From: Rhizobium sp. CCGE531
GTDB lineage: Bacteria; Pseudomonadota; Alphaproteobacteria; Rhizobiales; Rhizobiaceae
Direction: 5' to 3'
NCBI RefSeq assembly: GCF_003627795.1
Contig: NZ_CP032684.1
Span: 721,001-785,000 of the forward strand
DNA length: 64,000 bases
Both the position numbers and the translations under genes were made by a program. Positions within the stretch are counted from its first letter, which is position 1, and every line of letters begins with the position of its first letter. Positions 1 to 9,781 of this stretch are shown here, piece after piece. The notes beneath the pieces were generated by a model that ran no database searches, was not told the origin of the DNA, and saw nothing but the letters and a program-made list of their open reading frames with translations.

Positions 1-722
1 TGGGCGGCGGCGTCGGCCTCTCGGCGCATGGCAGCCATCGTGTCGTCACCGAGCGCACGCGCCTCGCCATGCCGGAGACAGGCATCGGCTATTTCCCGGA
101 TGTCGGCGCAACCTGGCTGTTGCCGCGCGCGCCGGGCGAAGCCGGAACATGGATGGGGCTGGCCGGCCTTGTTATCGGCGCCGCCGATGCAATCCATGCG
201 CGCTTCGCTGATCACTGCCTGCCGTCCTCGGACTTGCCGGTTCTGGTCGATGCAGTCGCTTCACTTCCCCTCTCGGTCTCTGCCGCAGACGTGCATGCGC
301 TGATCAAGACAATGGCCGTGGAAGCAGGCGGGAGCCGGCTTGCGGCAAACCGCGATGTGATCGACCGCGCCTTTGCAAGCGATACGGTTGAAGGCATCCT
401 GCAGGCATTGGCGAGCGAACCGTCAGAGTTTGCCACTGAGGCCGCCGGCGTGATCGCCAGCCGCTCGCCGACCAGCCTGAAATTGACGCTGCGGCTGCTG
501 CGGGCGGGGAGGGCAAGTGCCGACCTCGCCGAATGCCTCGATCGTGAACTCGGCGCATGCATGGGCATATTGTATAATCACGATTTCTACGAAGGCGTGC
601 GCGCTGCCGTCATCGACAAGGATCGCAATCCGAAATGGTCGCCGGCCACTCTTGCCGAGGTGACGCCGGGTGATATCGACCGCTTCTTCGTGCCGGCGCA
701 ACCGCCGCTTTTCTCGAATTAA
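1..722 (+). CDS. 3-hydroxyisobutyryl-CoA hydrolase, 3' part (enoyl-CoA hydratase/isomerase family)
   Basis: The gene runs off the left edge; the reading frame is open from base 3 to the TAA at 720-722. It would hydrolyse 3-hydroxyisobutyryl-CoA to 3-hydroxyisobutyrate in valine breakdown. The visible part starts with a crotonase-fold oxyanion-loop sequence (GGGVGLSAHG), followed by the MPETGIGYFPDVGATW block typical of this subfamily. It ends with a C-terminal signature of hydrolase-type members (HDFYEGVRAAVIDKDRNPKW). The next gene, mmsB, starts 22 bases downstream and acts on the product, which supports the call. A generic enoyl-CoA hydratase is less likely because of the C-terminal extension. 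Confidence 0.88.
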   Translation, partial: GGGVGLSAHGSHRVVTERTRLAMPETGIGYFPDVGATWLLPRAPGEAGTWMGLAGLVIGAADAIHARFADHCLPSSDLPVLVDAVASLPLSVSAADVHALIKTMAVEAGGSRLAANRDVIDRAFASDTVEGILQALASEPSEFATEAAGVIASRSPTSLKLTLRLLRAGRASADLAECLDRELGACMGILYNHDFYEGVRAAVIDKDRNPKWSPATLAEVTPGDIDRFFVPAQPPLFSN

Positions 723-744
723 CGGATTATGGGAGGAAAACGTC

Positions 745-1626
745 ATGTCACGGATCGCATTCATCGGCCTCGGCAATATGGGAGGCCCGATGGCCGCCAA
801 TCTCGTCAAGGCCGGCCATGCCGTCACCGGTTTCGACCTTTCGCATGATGTGCTGAAGGCAGCCGAAGCGTCCGGCGTGAAGGCCGCCAACGTGCTGACC
901 GAGGCCCTGGCCGATGCAGAAGTGGTCGTGACGATGCTGCCGAAGGGCCAGCATGTCCTGACCGTCTGGACTGATGTGCTGCGGTCCCTGCCGAAGGGGA
1001 CCCTGCTGATCGACAGCTCCACCATCGATGTCGACAGCGCCCGCAAGGCGCATGCGATGGCCGGTGAAGTTGGCTGCCTTTCGCTCGACGCGCCGGTGTC
1101 CGGCGGGACCGGCGGTGCCGCCGCCGGCACGCTCACCTTCATGGCCGGCGGCTCCCCAGAGAGCTTTGCGGCCGCCAAGCCGCTGCTTGAGGTGATGGGC
1201 AAAAAGATCGTCCATTGCGGCGATGCCGGCGCCGGCCAGGCGGCGAAGATCTGCAACAACATGATCCTCGGCATTTCCATGATCGGCGTCTGCGAGGCCT
1301 TCGTGCTCGGCGAAAAGCTCGGCCTTTCGCATCAGGCCCTCTTCGATGTCGCCTCCACCTCGTCAGGCCAATGCTGGTCGATCAACACCTATTGCCCGGT
1401 GCCCGGACCCGTACCGACCTCGCCCGCCAACAACGATTACAAGCCCGGCTTTGCGGCAGCCTTGATGCTCAAGGATCTGCGCTTGTCGCAGGAGGCCGCC
1501 CTCTCCAGCGGCGCATCCACGCCTTTGGGGGCGGAGGCGGCGCAGCTCTACGGGCTCTTTGAAAAGCTCGGCAATGGTAATCGCGATTTTTCGGCCATTA
1601 TCGAGATGTTTCGCGAGGCGAATTGA
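745..1626 (+). CDS. mmsB: 3-hydroxyisobutyrate dehydrogenase
   Basis: This 293-residue protein would oxidise 3-hydroxyisobutyrate to methylmalonate semialdehyde with NAD in valine catabolism. The N-terminus has the Rossmann motif GLGNMGGPMAANL (about residues 7-19). The substrate loop DAPVSGGTGGAAAGTLTFMAGG (two adjoining pieces, about 113-134) and GQAAKICNNM, carrying the catalytic lysine, are typical of beta-hydroxyacid dehydrogenases. The chosen ATG has a GGGAGGA ribosome binding site 8 bases upstream; an in-frame upstream extension into the previous gene has no such site. It forms an operon with the upstream hydrolase. Confidence 0.93.
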   Translation: MSRIAFIGLGNMGGPMAANLVKAGHAVTGFDLSHDVLKAAEASGVKAANVLTEALADAEVVVTMLPKGQHVLTVWTDVLRSLPKGTLLIDSSTIDVDSARKAHAMAGEVGCLSLDAPVSGGTGGAAAGTLTFMAGGSPESFAAAKPLLEVMGKKIVHCGDAGAGQAAKICNNMILGISMIGVCEAFVLGEKLGLSHQALFDVASTSSGQCWSINTYCPVPGPVPTSPANNDYKPGFAAALMLKDLRLSQEAALSSGASTPLGAEAAQLYGLFEKLGNGNRDFSAIIEMFREAN

Positions 1627-1718
1627 GGATTGCCCGATAGTTGGCCGGGGTGAGGGGCGAGGCACTAGGAGGCGGCGTCAACGAACATGCCTGACCTGCC
1701 GATCTCAATCGCTTCAAC

Positions 1719-3788
1719 TCACCGCCACATGCCGCGCATCCGCGCACCCACATCGACGCGCACCTGTCGCGCCCGGATGGCGGCGGGGCTTTCGGCTTTC
1801 GCTTGTGGCCAGCCGCAAACCTCGAAAAACTGCAGCAATGTCGCCGGGATGAAGCGGGTGCGTGAGGCGAAGACATGTTTATCGCCCTGCGCATGCTGGC
1901 CATGCACGAAAAACCGTTGCGGGGTGACGAGGTCGAGATTGTCCTTCGCCCGGGTCATGGCGACATAGAGCAGCCGCCGTTCCTCTTCGATCTCGGCGGA
2001 TGATCCGACGGCGAGATCGGCGGGGATGCAGCCGTCGACGGCGTTGAGGATGAAGACCTTCGTCCATTCCTGCCCCTTGGCGGAATGGATAGTCGAAAGG
2101 ATCAGATAATCCTCGTCGAGCAGTGGCGCGCCTGCCTGATCGCTGGTCGCGTCAGGCGGATCGAGCGTCAGTTCGGTGAGGAAGCGCTCGCGCGAGCCGT
2201 AGCCCGCGGCAATCTGTTCGAGCTGGACGAGATCCGCCTGGCGCGTCGCAGCATCCTCATGCACGCGTTCCAGATGCGGCTCATACCATTGGCGAACCAG
2301 GCCGATTTCCGCCGGCCATCCGGCCTTGCCGCTTTTGACGTCCCGCATCGTCTCGACGAAAGCGGTCCAGTCGTCTCCCGTGCGCGGAGGCGGGGGAAGC
2401 TGCGTCAGCGCCGTGATCGGGCTTGCCTCCTCGCCGATCTGATCGAGCACGCGCTGTGCCGTGGAAGGACCGACGCCGGGCAGAAGCTGCATCAGGCGGA
2501 AGCCGGCCACGCGGTCTCGCGGGTTCTGGGCGAAGCGCAGCGCCGCCAGCATGTCCTTGACATGGGCGCTGTCGAGAAACTTCAGCCCGCCGAATTTGAC
2601 GAAGGGAATGTTGCGCCGGGTGAGCTCCACTTCCAAGGGGCCGCTGTGGCTGGAGGTGCGGAAGAGCACGGCCTGCTGCTTCAGCCTTGCGCCGCCCTCG
2701 CGATTTTCCAGCACCTGGTCGGCGATGTAGCGCGCCTGATCGGCCTCGTCGCGCACCGTCACCAGCCGCGGGCGTTCCGTGCTCTGCCGCTCGGTGCGCA
2801 GGTTCTTGGTGAAGCGCTCCGAGGCAAGATCGATCACGGCATTGGCGGCGGCCAGAATGGGCTGTGTCGAGCGATAGTTGCGGTCGAGCGTGACGATATC
2901 GGCCGATGGCGTGAAAGCCTTGGGGAAATCGAGAATGTTGCGTACGGTCGCGGCACGGAAGGAGTAGATCGACTGCGCGTCGTCGCCGACGACGGTCAAT
3001 CCTCGGCCATCCGGTTTCAGGGCCAGCAGGATGGAGGACTGCAGCCGGTTGGTGTCCTGATATTCATCAACAAGCACATGATCGAAACGGCTGCCGATAT
3101 CCTCCGCGATCAGCGGCTCCTGCAGCATATGCGCCCAGTAGAGCAGCAGGTCGTCGTAGTCGAGCACGTTCTGCACCTGCTTCGCCTCGACATAGGCGGC
3201 AAAGAGATCGCGCAGCTGCTGCTCCCACATGGCGCACCAGGGGAAGAAGTCGCGCAGCACGCCGTCGAGCGGCGCTTCCGCATTGACGGAGCGCGAATAG
3301 ATGGCAAGACATGTCGCCTTGGTCGGAAAGCGGTTCTCGGTCTTGGAGAAGCCGAGGTCGTGGCGCGCGAGGTTCATCAGGTCGGCGCTGTCTTCCCGAT
3401 CGTGGATCGTGAAGGCCGGGTCGATGCCGATCTGTTCGGCATAGTCACGCAGCAGGCGCGCGCCGATGCCATGGAAGGTGCCGCTCCAGGCAAGCGCATC
3501 GGCGTTGATGCCGGCATTCGCACCCAGCACCTCGCGGCAGATCCGCTCGACGCGGCGGCCCATTTCGGCGGCGGCACGGCGCGAGAATGTCATCAGCAGG
3601 ATCCGGCGCGGGTCGGCGCCCTTGACGATCAGATGCGCCACGCGATGGGCAAGCGTATTCGTCTTGCCGGAGCCGGCGCCTGCGATGACGAGCAGCGGTC
3701 CGGCGACATGGCCGTTGCCTGCGGTCGTGCCGTGTTCCACCGCCAGCCGCTGCTCCGGGTTCAATTTTTCCAGATAGGCGGCAGTCAT
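1719..3788 (-). CDS. UvrD/Rep-family ATP-dependent DNA helicase
   Basis: This is a 689-residue superfamily 1A helicase, expected to unwind DNA 3' to 5' in repair. Motifs appear in order: Walker A VIAGAGSGKTNTLAHRV (residues about 34-50), motif II VLVDEYQDTNRLQSS, motif III VVGDDAQSIYSFRAA, motif IV NYRSTQPIL, motif V STIHSAKGQEW and motif VI RRLLYVAMTRAKDNL. The ATG at 3788 is preferred over an in-frame start 33 bases upstream because GGAGAA lies 6 bases before it. It is shorter than typical UvrD or PcrA proteins and stands alone, so the exact paralogue is uncertain. Confidence 0.92.
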   Translation of the reverse strand: MTAAYLEKLNPEQRLAVEHGTTAGNGHVAGPLLVIAGAGSGKTNTLAHRVAHLIVKGADPRRILLMTFSRRAAAEMGRRVERICREVLGANAGINADALAWSGTFHGIGARLLRDYAEQIGIDPAFTIHDREDSADLMNLARHDLGFSKTENRFPTKATCLAIYSRSVNAEAPLDGVLRDFFPWCAMWEQQLRDLFAAYVEAKQVQNVLDYDDLLLYWAHMLQEPLIAEDIGSRFDHVLVDEYQDTNRLQSSILLALKPDGRGLTVVGDDAQSIYSFRAATVRNILDFPKAFTPSADIVTLDRNYRSTQPILAAANAVIDLASERFTKNLRTERQSTERPRLVTVRDEADQARYIADQVLENREGGARLKQQAVLFRTSSHSGPLEVELTRRNIPFVKFGGLKFLDSAHVKDMLAALRFAQNPRDRVAGFRLMQLLPGVGPSTAQRVLDQIGEEASPITALTQLPPPPRTGDDWTAFVETMRDVKSGKAGWPAEIGLVRQWYEPHLERVHEDAATRQADLVQLEQIAAGYGSRERFLTELTLDPPDATSDQAGAPLLDEDYLILSTIHSAKGQEWTKVFILNAVDGCIPADLAVGSSAEIEEERRLLYVAMTRAKDNLDLVTPQRFFVHGQHAQGDKHVFASRTRFIPATLLQFFEVCGWPQAKAESPAAIRARQVRVDVGARMRGMWR

Positions 3789-4055
3789 CAATTCTCCTGG
3801 ATGGACGAGGAAGCCGGGCACGATCCGCGACGAATCGCAGCCATGAAAATATCTGAGCGTTCTATGGATGTTCCGAATCGACCGGACCTGTCAAGCTTGG
3901 GGAAATTCCCTCGTCGATGCGAAGTTTTGCGTAAGAATTTCATTCGGATTTGGCCGAGGTGGCTCGAAAAGGACTTTGTTCGTTCTTATGTATCATGATG
4001 GCGCGGCAGTCTTGAGCATGGGTGTTAGTAGTGCGTTGAGTGAAGGTTTCCGAAT

Positions 4056-4931
4056 ATGAACGAAACGATCGCCACTGGGCTGCGCCTGCCTGGCGGACTG
4101 GTGGCTCTGCCGGATGGGCGCATCGCGCTTGTTGAGACGGATCCGAGTCGCCGCTATCTGAAGCTTTTAAGCACGAGCGGCGCCTATGAGGAGCTGTGTC
4201 GGATCGGCGGCAGCCCGACCGGAATTGCGATCGATGGGGACGGCTGCTTCTGGGTGGCCGGCGGCCCGGAGAATTCGCTCATCAGGCTCTCGCCGCAAGG
4301 CCGGATCCGCCAGGTGATAGAAGGGAGTGCCGACGGCCCGTTTCTCTATCCGAACGCGCTCGCTTTCGGTCCCGACGGCCTGCTTTACATGACCGATTCG
4401 GGCATTCGCCTCACCGACCTGCTGGAAAGAGGGCATATCCATCCAGATTTTTTCAAGGCTGCCTATAATGGCTGCGTCTATCAGATCGATCCCGCCGAAG
4501 GCCGGGTGATCCGCGTCCTGGCCGCCGGCCTGCTGCTTGCCAGCGGCATCGCCTTCGGGCCTGACGGGCTGCTTTACTACAGCGAGACGCTGACCGGAAA
4601 AATCCATCGGCAGATCGTCGGCGGACGGCAGGAGATGTTCGCGCAATCGATGACGTCGCCCGCGGTAAACGTGCTGCGCGGGCCATCGGGCCTGGCCTTC
4701 GATCGCAGCGGCACGCTTTATTGTGCCATGTCTGGCCTTGGCGAAATTTGTCTGATCGATACCGAGGGCAAGATGGCCGGCCATATCCGAACCAATGGCG
4801 CGCGACCGGGCGGCATCGCCTTCACCGTCGATGGCAAGCACCTGCTCGTCAGCGAACAGGAAAAGGGTGTCGTGGAGAAGATAACGGCGCCCCGTCCGGG
4901 CCTGCCGTTGCATATGCCGTCCATTTCCTGA
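4056..4931 (+). CDS. SMP-30/gluconolactonase/LRE-like beta-propeller protein
   Basis: The 291-residue protein consists of repeated beta-propeller blades with the recurring pattern G(I/L)AF..DG.LY, for example ALAFGPDGLLYMTDSG, GIAFGPDGLLYYSET and GLAFDRSGTLYCAMS. This is the SMP-30/gluconolactonase or NHL-like fold, often a lactonase for sugar lactones. There is no signal peptide. No operon partner gives a substrate: the next gene (secDF) is convergent. The substrate is unknown and the name rests on fold-level similarity only. Confidence 0.75.
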   Translation: MNETIATGLRLPGGLVALPDGRIALVETDPSRRYLKLLSTSGAYEELCRIGGSPTGIAIDGDGCFWVAGGPENSLIRLSPQGRIRQVIEGSADGPFLYPNALAFGPDGLLYMTDSGIRLTDLLERGHIHPDFFKAAYNGCVYQIDPAEGRVIRVLAAGLLLASGIAFGPDGLLYYSETLTGKIHRQIVGGRQEMFAQSMTSPAVNVLRGPSGLAFDRSGTLYCAMSGLGEICLIDTEGKMAGHIRTNGARPGGIAFTVDGKHLLVSEQEKGVVEKITAPRPGLPLHMPSIS

Positions 4932-4998
4932 AGTGCTTTACGATCTTCGGGTGGCGCTCGCGTGCATTTTGCTCGGTCTGCTTTCGTCCTGCTGACGG

Positions 4999-5021
4999 AC
5001 ATGCCCGGCGCCCGGGCATGT
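4999..5021. terminator. Perfect hairpin between convergent genes
   Basis: A perfect 10-bp stem (ACATGCCCGG / CCGGGCATGT) with a CGC loop sits in the 112-base gap between the SMP-30-like gene and secDF, which converge here. There is no long T-run on either side, so it is probably a bidirectional or weak terminator. Confidence 0.55.
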
Positions 5022-5043
5022 CCTGTTCTCATATATTGGCTGC

Positions 5044-7602
5044 TTATTCGGCCGCGGGGATCTGCTTGTTGTCCTTGCCGGACTTGTCGTCCGCCGGCTT
5101 GGCGTCGTTGGCGACAGCCTTGGCATGACGGCGGCGCCAGTCGCCGAGGAAGAGCAGGATCGGCGCTGCGATGAAGATCGACGAGGCGCCAGCGACAAGT
5201 ATGCCGAACACCATCGGGATCGCGAAGCTGGAGACGGCGCTGCCGCCCCAGATCGCCATCGGCACCAGCGCCAGGAAGGCGGTGGCGTTGGTATAGAGGC
5301 TTCGCGCCAGGGTCTCGTTGATCGACTTGTCGATGATATCGCGCAGCGGCATCGACTTGTAGAGCCGCATGTTTTCACGCATGCGGTCATAGACCACCAC
5401 CTTATCGTTCACCGAATAACCGACGAGCGTCAGGATCGCGGCGATGGCCGTCAGGTTGAAATCGAGGCCGGTGATCGCAAAGAAGCCGATTGCCTTGGTG
5501 ATGTCGAGTACCAGCGTGACGATCGCGCCGACCGCGAACGGCCATTCGAAACGATACCAGATGTAGAACAGCATCGCCAGGCTGGCGATCACGACCGACA
5601 GGATGCCGGCCCAGGCAAGCTCGCCCGAGACCTTCGGACCGATGACATCGGTGCCTTCGATGGTCGCGCTCGGGTCGATCTTGATGATTTCTGCCTTGAG
5701 CTTGGTCACTGCCGCCGTCTGAGCCTCTTCGCCGCCGTCCTGGCGCTGGGCGCGGACAAGAAGGCTGTTATTATCGCCGAAGGACTGCAGTGAAATTTCG
5801 CCGAGGCCGAGCGTGTTCAGGCCCTCGCGGAACGTCGCCAGATCGGCCGCATCCTTGGTCTTCACCGACATCTGGATGCCGCCGCGGAAATCGACGCCGT
5901 AGTTGAGGCCCGGATGGATGAATAGCACCACCGAGGCGATCGACAGGATCGCCGAGACGGTGACGCCGAAGAAGCGGGCCTTCATGAACTGGATGTGCTT
6001 GTCATAGGGGCTGAAGGGGATCAGCGGCCTGATGTTGATCACCTTCAGCTTGCGGCGACGGGTGATGGCGATCATCACGACGCGCACGAAGGCGACGGAG
6101 GTGAACATCGAGATGATAAGGCCGAGACCCATGGTCACGGCAAAGCCGCGAACCGGGCCGGAGCCAAAATAGAACAGGATAGCGGCGGCGATCAGGGCTG
6201 TCATGTTGCCGTCGATAATCGTCGAATAGGCCTTCTTGAAGCCGTTATCGATGGCGGCGAAGGCGCCGCGGCCCTTGCGGGTTTCTTCGCGGATGCGCTC
6301 GTTGATGAGAACGTTGGCATCAACCGCAAGGCCGATACCGAGGACGACGCCGGCGATGCCGGGCAGTGTCAGCGTGGCGCCGACCAGCGTCAGGGCCGAG
6401 AAGGTCAGGATCGTGTGGATGAGCAGCGCAACATTCGCGAGAATCCCCCAGGCGCCGTAGAGCACGAAGATGAAGGCGGCAACCAAGGCGAAGCCGATCA
6501 GGCCGCTATAGATGCCTTTCTGGATCGCGTCGCTGCCGAGGTCGGCGCCGACGGTGCGCTCTTCGATGACCGTGAGCTTGGCGGGCAGGGCGCCGGCGCG
6601 CAGCAGGGCAGCAAGCGTGGTGGCGCTGTCTGCGGTGAAATTGCCGGAGATCTGGCCCGAACCGCCGGTGATCGCCTCGCTAATATTCGGTGCGCTCAAC
6701 ACCTTGTTGTCGAGGACGATGGCGAAGGGCTTGCCGACATTTTCGCGGGTGATTTCGGCAAAGCGGTTGGCGCCGGCGCTATCGAAGCGGAAGGTGACGA
6801 GCGGCTGGTGCGTGTTCGGATCGAAGCCGACGCGAGCGTCCGTCAGCCGGTCGCCGGACAATTCGATACGGTCGAGAACCGGATAGCTGGTGCCCCTATC
6901 GTCCTTGAGGATGGTGACGCCGGGGCCGGGATTGTTCGGATCGGCGTTGTCGGCAAGCAGGTGGAAGGACATCTTCGCGGTGGAGCCGAGAAGTTCGCGC
7001 AGGTGCGACGGGTCTTGCGCGCCCGGAAGCTGGACGAGAACGCGGTTCGGGCCGACGCGCTGGATGGTCGGCTCGGCGACGCCGACTTGGTCGACGCGCT
7101 TGCGGATGACTTCCAGGCTCTGCTGAACGGCGGAATCGACATTGGCGGAGATGCCCGCCTTCGAGAAGGACATCGCGATGGACGCGCCGTTCGGCGTGAT
7201 GTTCAGGTCGGATTGTCCGGCCGAAAGGCCCGCGGTGATCGTATTGGCGAGCGTGTGCAGCTGCGTCACGGCATCGTTGCTCTGCGTGGCGTCATTGAGC
7301 GTCACGACGATCTGATCGCCGTTGCGGACGACCGAACGGACCTGGATATTCTTGTCGCGCAGTACGCGGCGTGCATCCTGCTGCAGCGACTGCAGCCGTC
7401 CGTTGGTCAGATCCTTCTCGTCGACTTCGAGCACGAGATAGGAACCGCCGCGAAGGTCGAGGCCGAGAGACACCTGGCTATGCGGCAACCAGGATGGGAT
7501 TTTGCTGAGAGCCGCCGGCGGCAGCACATTCGGCAGGGCGATAAGAAGGCCAAGCAGGATGACGACTGTATAAAGCGCCACGAGCCATGGTGAGGTGCGC
7601 AT
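5044..7602 (-). CDS. secDF: Protein translocase subunit SecDF (fused)
   Basis: The 852-residue membrane protein joins SecD and SecF, the proton-driven partners of SecYEG that pull proteins into the periplasm. The SecD half has an N-terminal membrane segment and the LGLDLRGGSYLVLEVD motif (about residues 46-61), a large periplasmic P1 region, then the membrane block containing GIGLAVDANVLINERIREE. The SecF half restarts with the related GVDFRGGIQMSV and ends with GYSVNDKVVVYDRMREN. Fusion is common in alphaproteobacteria. No yajC gene lies next to it, although yajC is the usual neighbour, so it may be a second SecDF copy. Confidence 0.93.
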   Translation of the reverse strand: MRTSPWLVALYTVVILLGLLIALPNVLPPAALSKIPSWLPHSQVSLGLDLRGGSYLVLEVDEKDLTNGRLQSLQQDARRVLRDKNIQVRSVVRNGDQIVVTLNDATQSNDAVTQLHTLANTITAGLSAGQSDLNITPNGASIAMSFSKAGISANVDSAVQQSLEVIRKRVDQVGVAEPTIQRVGPNRVLVQLPGAQDPSHLRELLGSTAKMSFHLLADNADPNNPGPGVTILKDDRGTSYPVLDRIELSGDRLTDARVGFDPNTHQPLVTFRFDSAGANRFAEITRENVGKPFAIVLDNKVLSAPNISEAITGGSGQISGNFTADSATTLAALLRAGALPAKLTVIEERTVGADLGSDAIQKGIYSGLIGFALVAAFIFVLYGAWGILANVALLIHTILTFSALTLVGATLTLPGIAGVVLGIGLAVDANVLINERIREETRKGRGAFAAIDNGFKKAYSTIIDGNMTALIAAAILFYFGSGPVRGFAVTMGLGLIISMFTSVAFVRVVMIAITRRRKLKVINIRPLIPFSPYDKHIQFMKARFFGVTVSAILSIASVVLFIHPGLNYGVDFRGGIQMSVKTKDAADLATFREGLNTLGLGEISLQSFGDNNSLLVRAQRQDGGEEAQTAAVTKLKAEIIKIDPSATIEGTDVIGPKVSGELAWAGILSVVIASLAMLFYIWYRFEWPFAVGAIVTLVLDITKAIGFFAITGLDFNLTAIAAILTLVGYSVNDKVVVYDRMRENMRLYKSMPLRDIIDKSINETLARSLYTNATAFLALVPMAIWGGSAVSSFAIPMVFGILVAGASSIFIAAPILLFLGDWRRRHAKAVANDAKPADDKSGKDNKQIPAAE

Positions 7603-7695
7603 GGGTATTATCCTTGAAAATACGCTGATGCCGGCGGTCGGGCCGCTGGCGGACTTAAGGTCATGTCGGAGATACGGCGCGTCCGCGCCGACAGC

Positions 7696-8043
7696 TTACG
7701 CGAAGTCGCTCGGAGGGCCGCGCGCGAAATAGGCGCTAAATGCCAGGGGTTCGAGCCGAGCAGCATCGCCGGGATGGCGTGGCTGCCAGGGCGTGGCCAG
7801 ATAGCCGAGAGAGGGGAGGGGCGCGAGTATCGCCGGTCCGATATCATGCCAGGTGGCCTTCGGCGTTACCAGGCGGTCGGCAACGACGATGCCGCGCACC
7901 GGATCGCGCAGGGAAAGGTAGAGCGGTCGGCTATCCTTGCCGGAGGAGAGAGCATCCGCATCCGCGCGCGCGGCCAGATTGATGCCGCCACCGAGCGCCA
8001 GTCCGATATAGGCGAAAAACGCGACGAACAGCGAGGCGATCAC
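7696..8043 (-). CDS. Hypothetical small exported or membrane-anchored protein
   Basis: A candidate 115-residue protein starting at GTG 8043, chosen because GGAG lies 5 bases upstream. A TTG at 8115 in the same frame has no close ribosome binding site. The N-terminus (residues 1-25) is a hydrophobic stretch like a signal peptide or membrane anchor, and the rest is Pro/Ala-rich without a motif I recognise. It lies between a membrane glycosyltransferase and secDF on the same strand. The opposite strand is also open here, so the gene is uncertain. Confidence 0.4.
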   Translation of the reverse strand: MIASLFVAFFAYIGLALGGGINLAARADADALSSGKDSRPLYLSLRDPVRGIVVADRLVTPKATWHDIGPAILAPLPSLGYLATPWQPRHPGDAARLEPLAFSAYFARGPPSDFA

Positions 8044-8284
8044 GCGCGCTCCGGCGCGGTGCGTCCTGTCGTCTCTATCTTCGCTGTCGGCGGCGCCGAA
8101 TTCGAGCGGGCTCAACGGTCGGAAATGCCTTTATTCCTTTGCCGGCGCGAACGCCGGCGGTTCGGTCATGATATCAGGACGCCTCGCGTCTTCATAGTGC
8201 GGCCTGTCATGATGCACTTGTGCGAACGGGTCAACCGTTGCGCTGGCGATTTCTTGCCGTCCTACGACAATGGTCTCCAAAGGC

Positions 8285-9781
8285 TCAGGGCTTGGGCGCA
8301 AGGCATGATGCTTCGACGCGATAGGCATGAAGCGTCTTGCCCTTCATGTCGCCGAACGGCGGCGACCAGCTCTTGATGAGGTCCACCTGGCTACCCGGAC
8401 AGTCGAACGAGCCGTTGTCGATATACAGCACCGGCCCGGTCACATCGGCCGGCAGGGAGAAATTCTGCTCGTAGTAGTTATTGGGAAAACCGGCGAACTT
8501 GCGGGCATAGATCCGGAAGGGCTTGCCCTTCAACGTATAGTAAAGATCGGCGAGGATATCGCGATCCTCGGCCACGATGACCGGTGTCTTCGCCTCAGTC
8601 GCTATGTCGGCGATTTCCTGGCTGATGATGGTGCGGCCGACATAGCGCTTCATGACGAGATCGCCGTTCGGCAGCTTGATGTCATAGGCAAAGACCGTCA
8701 TCACCGGGATGACGAAGGCGACGACGGCGCCGATGATCAGCGAGGTGCTCAATCCCTTCTTCGTCAGGCGGTAAAGCAGCCAGACCGCGAGTATGGTGCC
8801 GGCGGCATAGGCTGAGACCGCCCAGTTGGCATAGGCCTTGGCAAACAGGGCCTGCAGCGTGATCAGGGCCACGACGGGCACAGATAGCCAGAACAGCAGC
8901 TTTTCCCGGTCGTCGCTCTGTCCGCGGATCAGCCGCCATGTCGCCCACAGCAGGGCATAGAAGATGACCGGGCCGACGACGCCGAATTGCGCGCCGAAAA
9001 AGCCGAGCCCGTTGAGCACATGCTTCAAAAGGCCGTTGCTGCCACCATCCTTGCTCCATTGGGCAATGTTTTCGGTGTGCTTTATGGTCGCCGCATCATG
9101 AGCGAAGTTCCACCAGAGATTGGGGGAAACGACGATGGCGCCGACGATGGCGGCAATGGCAACGTCCCGCCAGGCGATGCGCGCCGAGCGCATTGTCAGC
9201 ATGGCGATGCCGACCCCCGGCAAAAGGAAGAGCACCGAATATTTCGTCAGGAAGGCGATGCCAAGACTGGCGCCGAGGATGAAAGCCTCGAGCGCCGAAG
9301 ACCGCTTGGTTAGGCCGAGAAAGGCCCAGACCGCGATCGTCACGAACAGGATCTGGATCGTGTCGGTCGATACCAGCACGGCCGAAAGCGAAGCGGCCGG
9401 AAGGGTGATGAAGATGACGCCGACCCACGGGGCAATCTCGCGTCCCTCCTCGCCGTCGATCAACCGCCGCGTGGTGCACATGAGCATCAGGGCGGTGGCG
9501 AGATGGAAGAGCGGCGCCGATATGCGGATCCAGAATGTCGAGTCCGACCCGGAGATCGTGTTGAAGAAACGGATCACCCAGGCGATCATCGGCGGCTTGG
9601 AATAGTAGCCGAAATCGAGATTCTGGCCCCAGAACCAATATTGCGCCTCGTCGACGAAGAGGTCGGTCCTGTTGACCAGCAGCATGAGGATACGCCAGAG
9701 CGTCCCTCCGAAGATGATCGCGAGGGCCACCTGCAGGGAAAGTTTCCGGGCAGTCGTTCGGGAATGGGTCGTGTCGAGCAT
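8285..9781 (-). CDS. Family-39/ArnT-like membrane glycosyltransferase
   Basis: The 498-residue protein has about ten hydrophobic segments and the first periplasmic loop typical of the ArnT/PMT family: FVDEAQYWFWGQ followed by DFGYYSKPPMIAW (about residues 42-70), where the acidic residues bind the lipid-linked sugar donor and metal. Such enzymes move a sugar from an undecaprenyl- or dolichyl-type carrier to lipid A, protein or polysaccharide on the outer face of the inner membrane. A soluble domain follows the last membrane helix. Acceptor and sugar cannot be told from sequence, and neighbours give no clue. Confidence 0.85.
   Translation of the reverse strand: MLDTTHSRTTARKLSLQVALAIIFGGTLWRILMLLVNRTDLFVDEAQYWFWGQNLDFGYYSKPPMIAWVIRFFNTISGSDSTFWIRISAPLFHLATALMLMCTTRRLIDGEEGREIAPWVGVIFITLPAASLSAVLVSTDTIQILFVTIAVWAFLGLTKRSSALEAFILGASLGIAFLTKYSVLFLLPGVGIAMLTMRSARIAWRDVAIAAIVGAIVVSPNLWWNFAHDAATIKHTENIAQWSKDGGSNGLLKHVLNGLGFFGAQFGVVGPVIFYALLWATWRLIRGQSDDREKLLFWLSVPVVALITLQALFAKAYANWAVSAYAAGTILAVWLLYRLTKKGLSTSLIIGAVVAFVIPVMTVFAYDIKLPNGDLVMKRYVGRTIISQEIADIATEAKTPVIVAEDRDILADLYYTLKGKPFRIYARKFAGFPNNYYEQNFSLPADVTGPVLYIDNGSFDCPGSQVDLIKSWSPPFGDMKGKTLHAYRVEASCLAPKP

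Noticed and set aside
2085..3998. Long plus-strand ORF (637 codons) opposite the helicase gene
   Set aside because: It is the mirror of a strongly conserved helicase. Its product is charged and repetitive with no domain, a common artefact in high-GC DNA.
5995..7593. Plus-strand ORF of 532 codons opposite secDF
   Set aside because: The Asp/Gly/Arg-rich product has no fold pattern, while the minus strand encodes clear SecDF motifs.
8131..8328. Minus-strand 65-codon ORF overlapping the glycosyltransferase end
   Set aside because: It starts inside the glycosyltransferase coding region, has no clear ribosome binding site and no recognisable feature.
7663..8376. Plus-strand ORF of 237 codons between secDF and the glycosyltransferase
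   Set aside because: It is Arg-rich, lacks a domain and runs into the glycosyltransferase 3' end. The minus-strand candidate with a signal-like start and GGAG site is more plausible.
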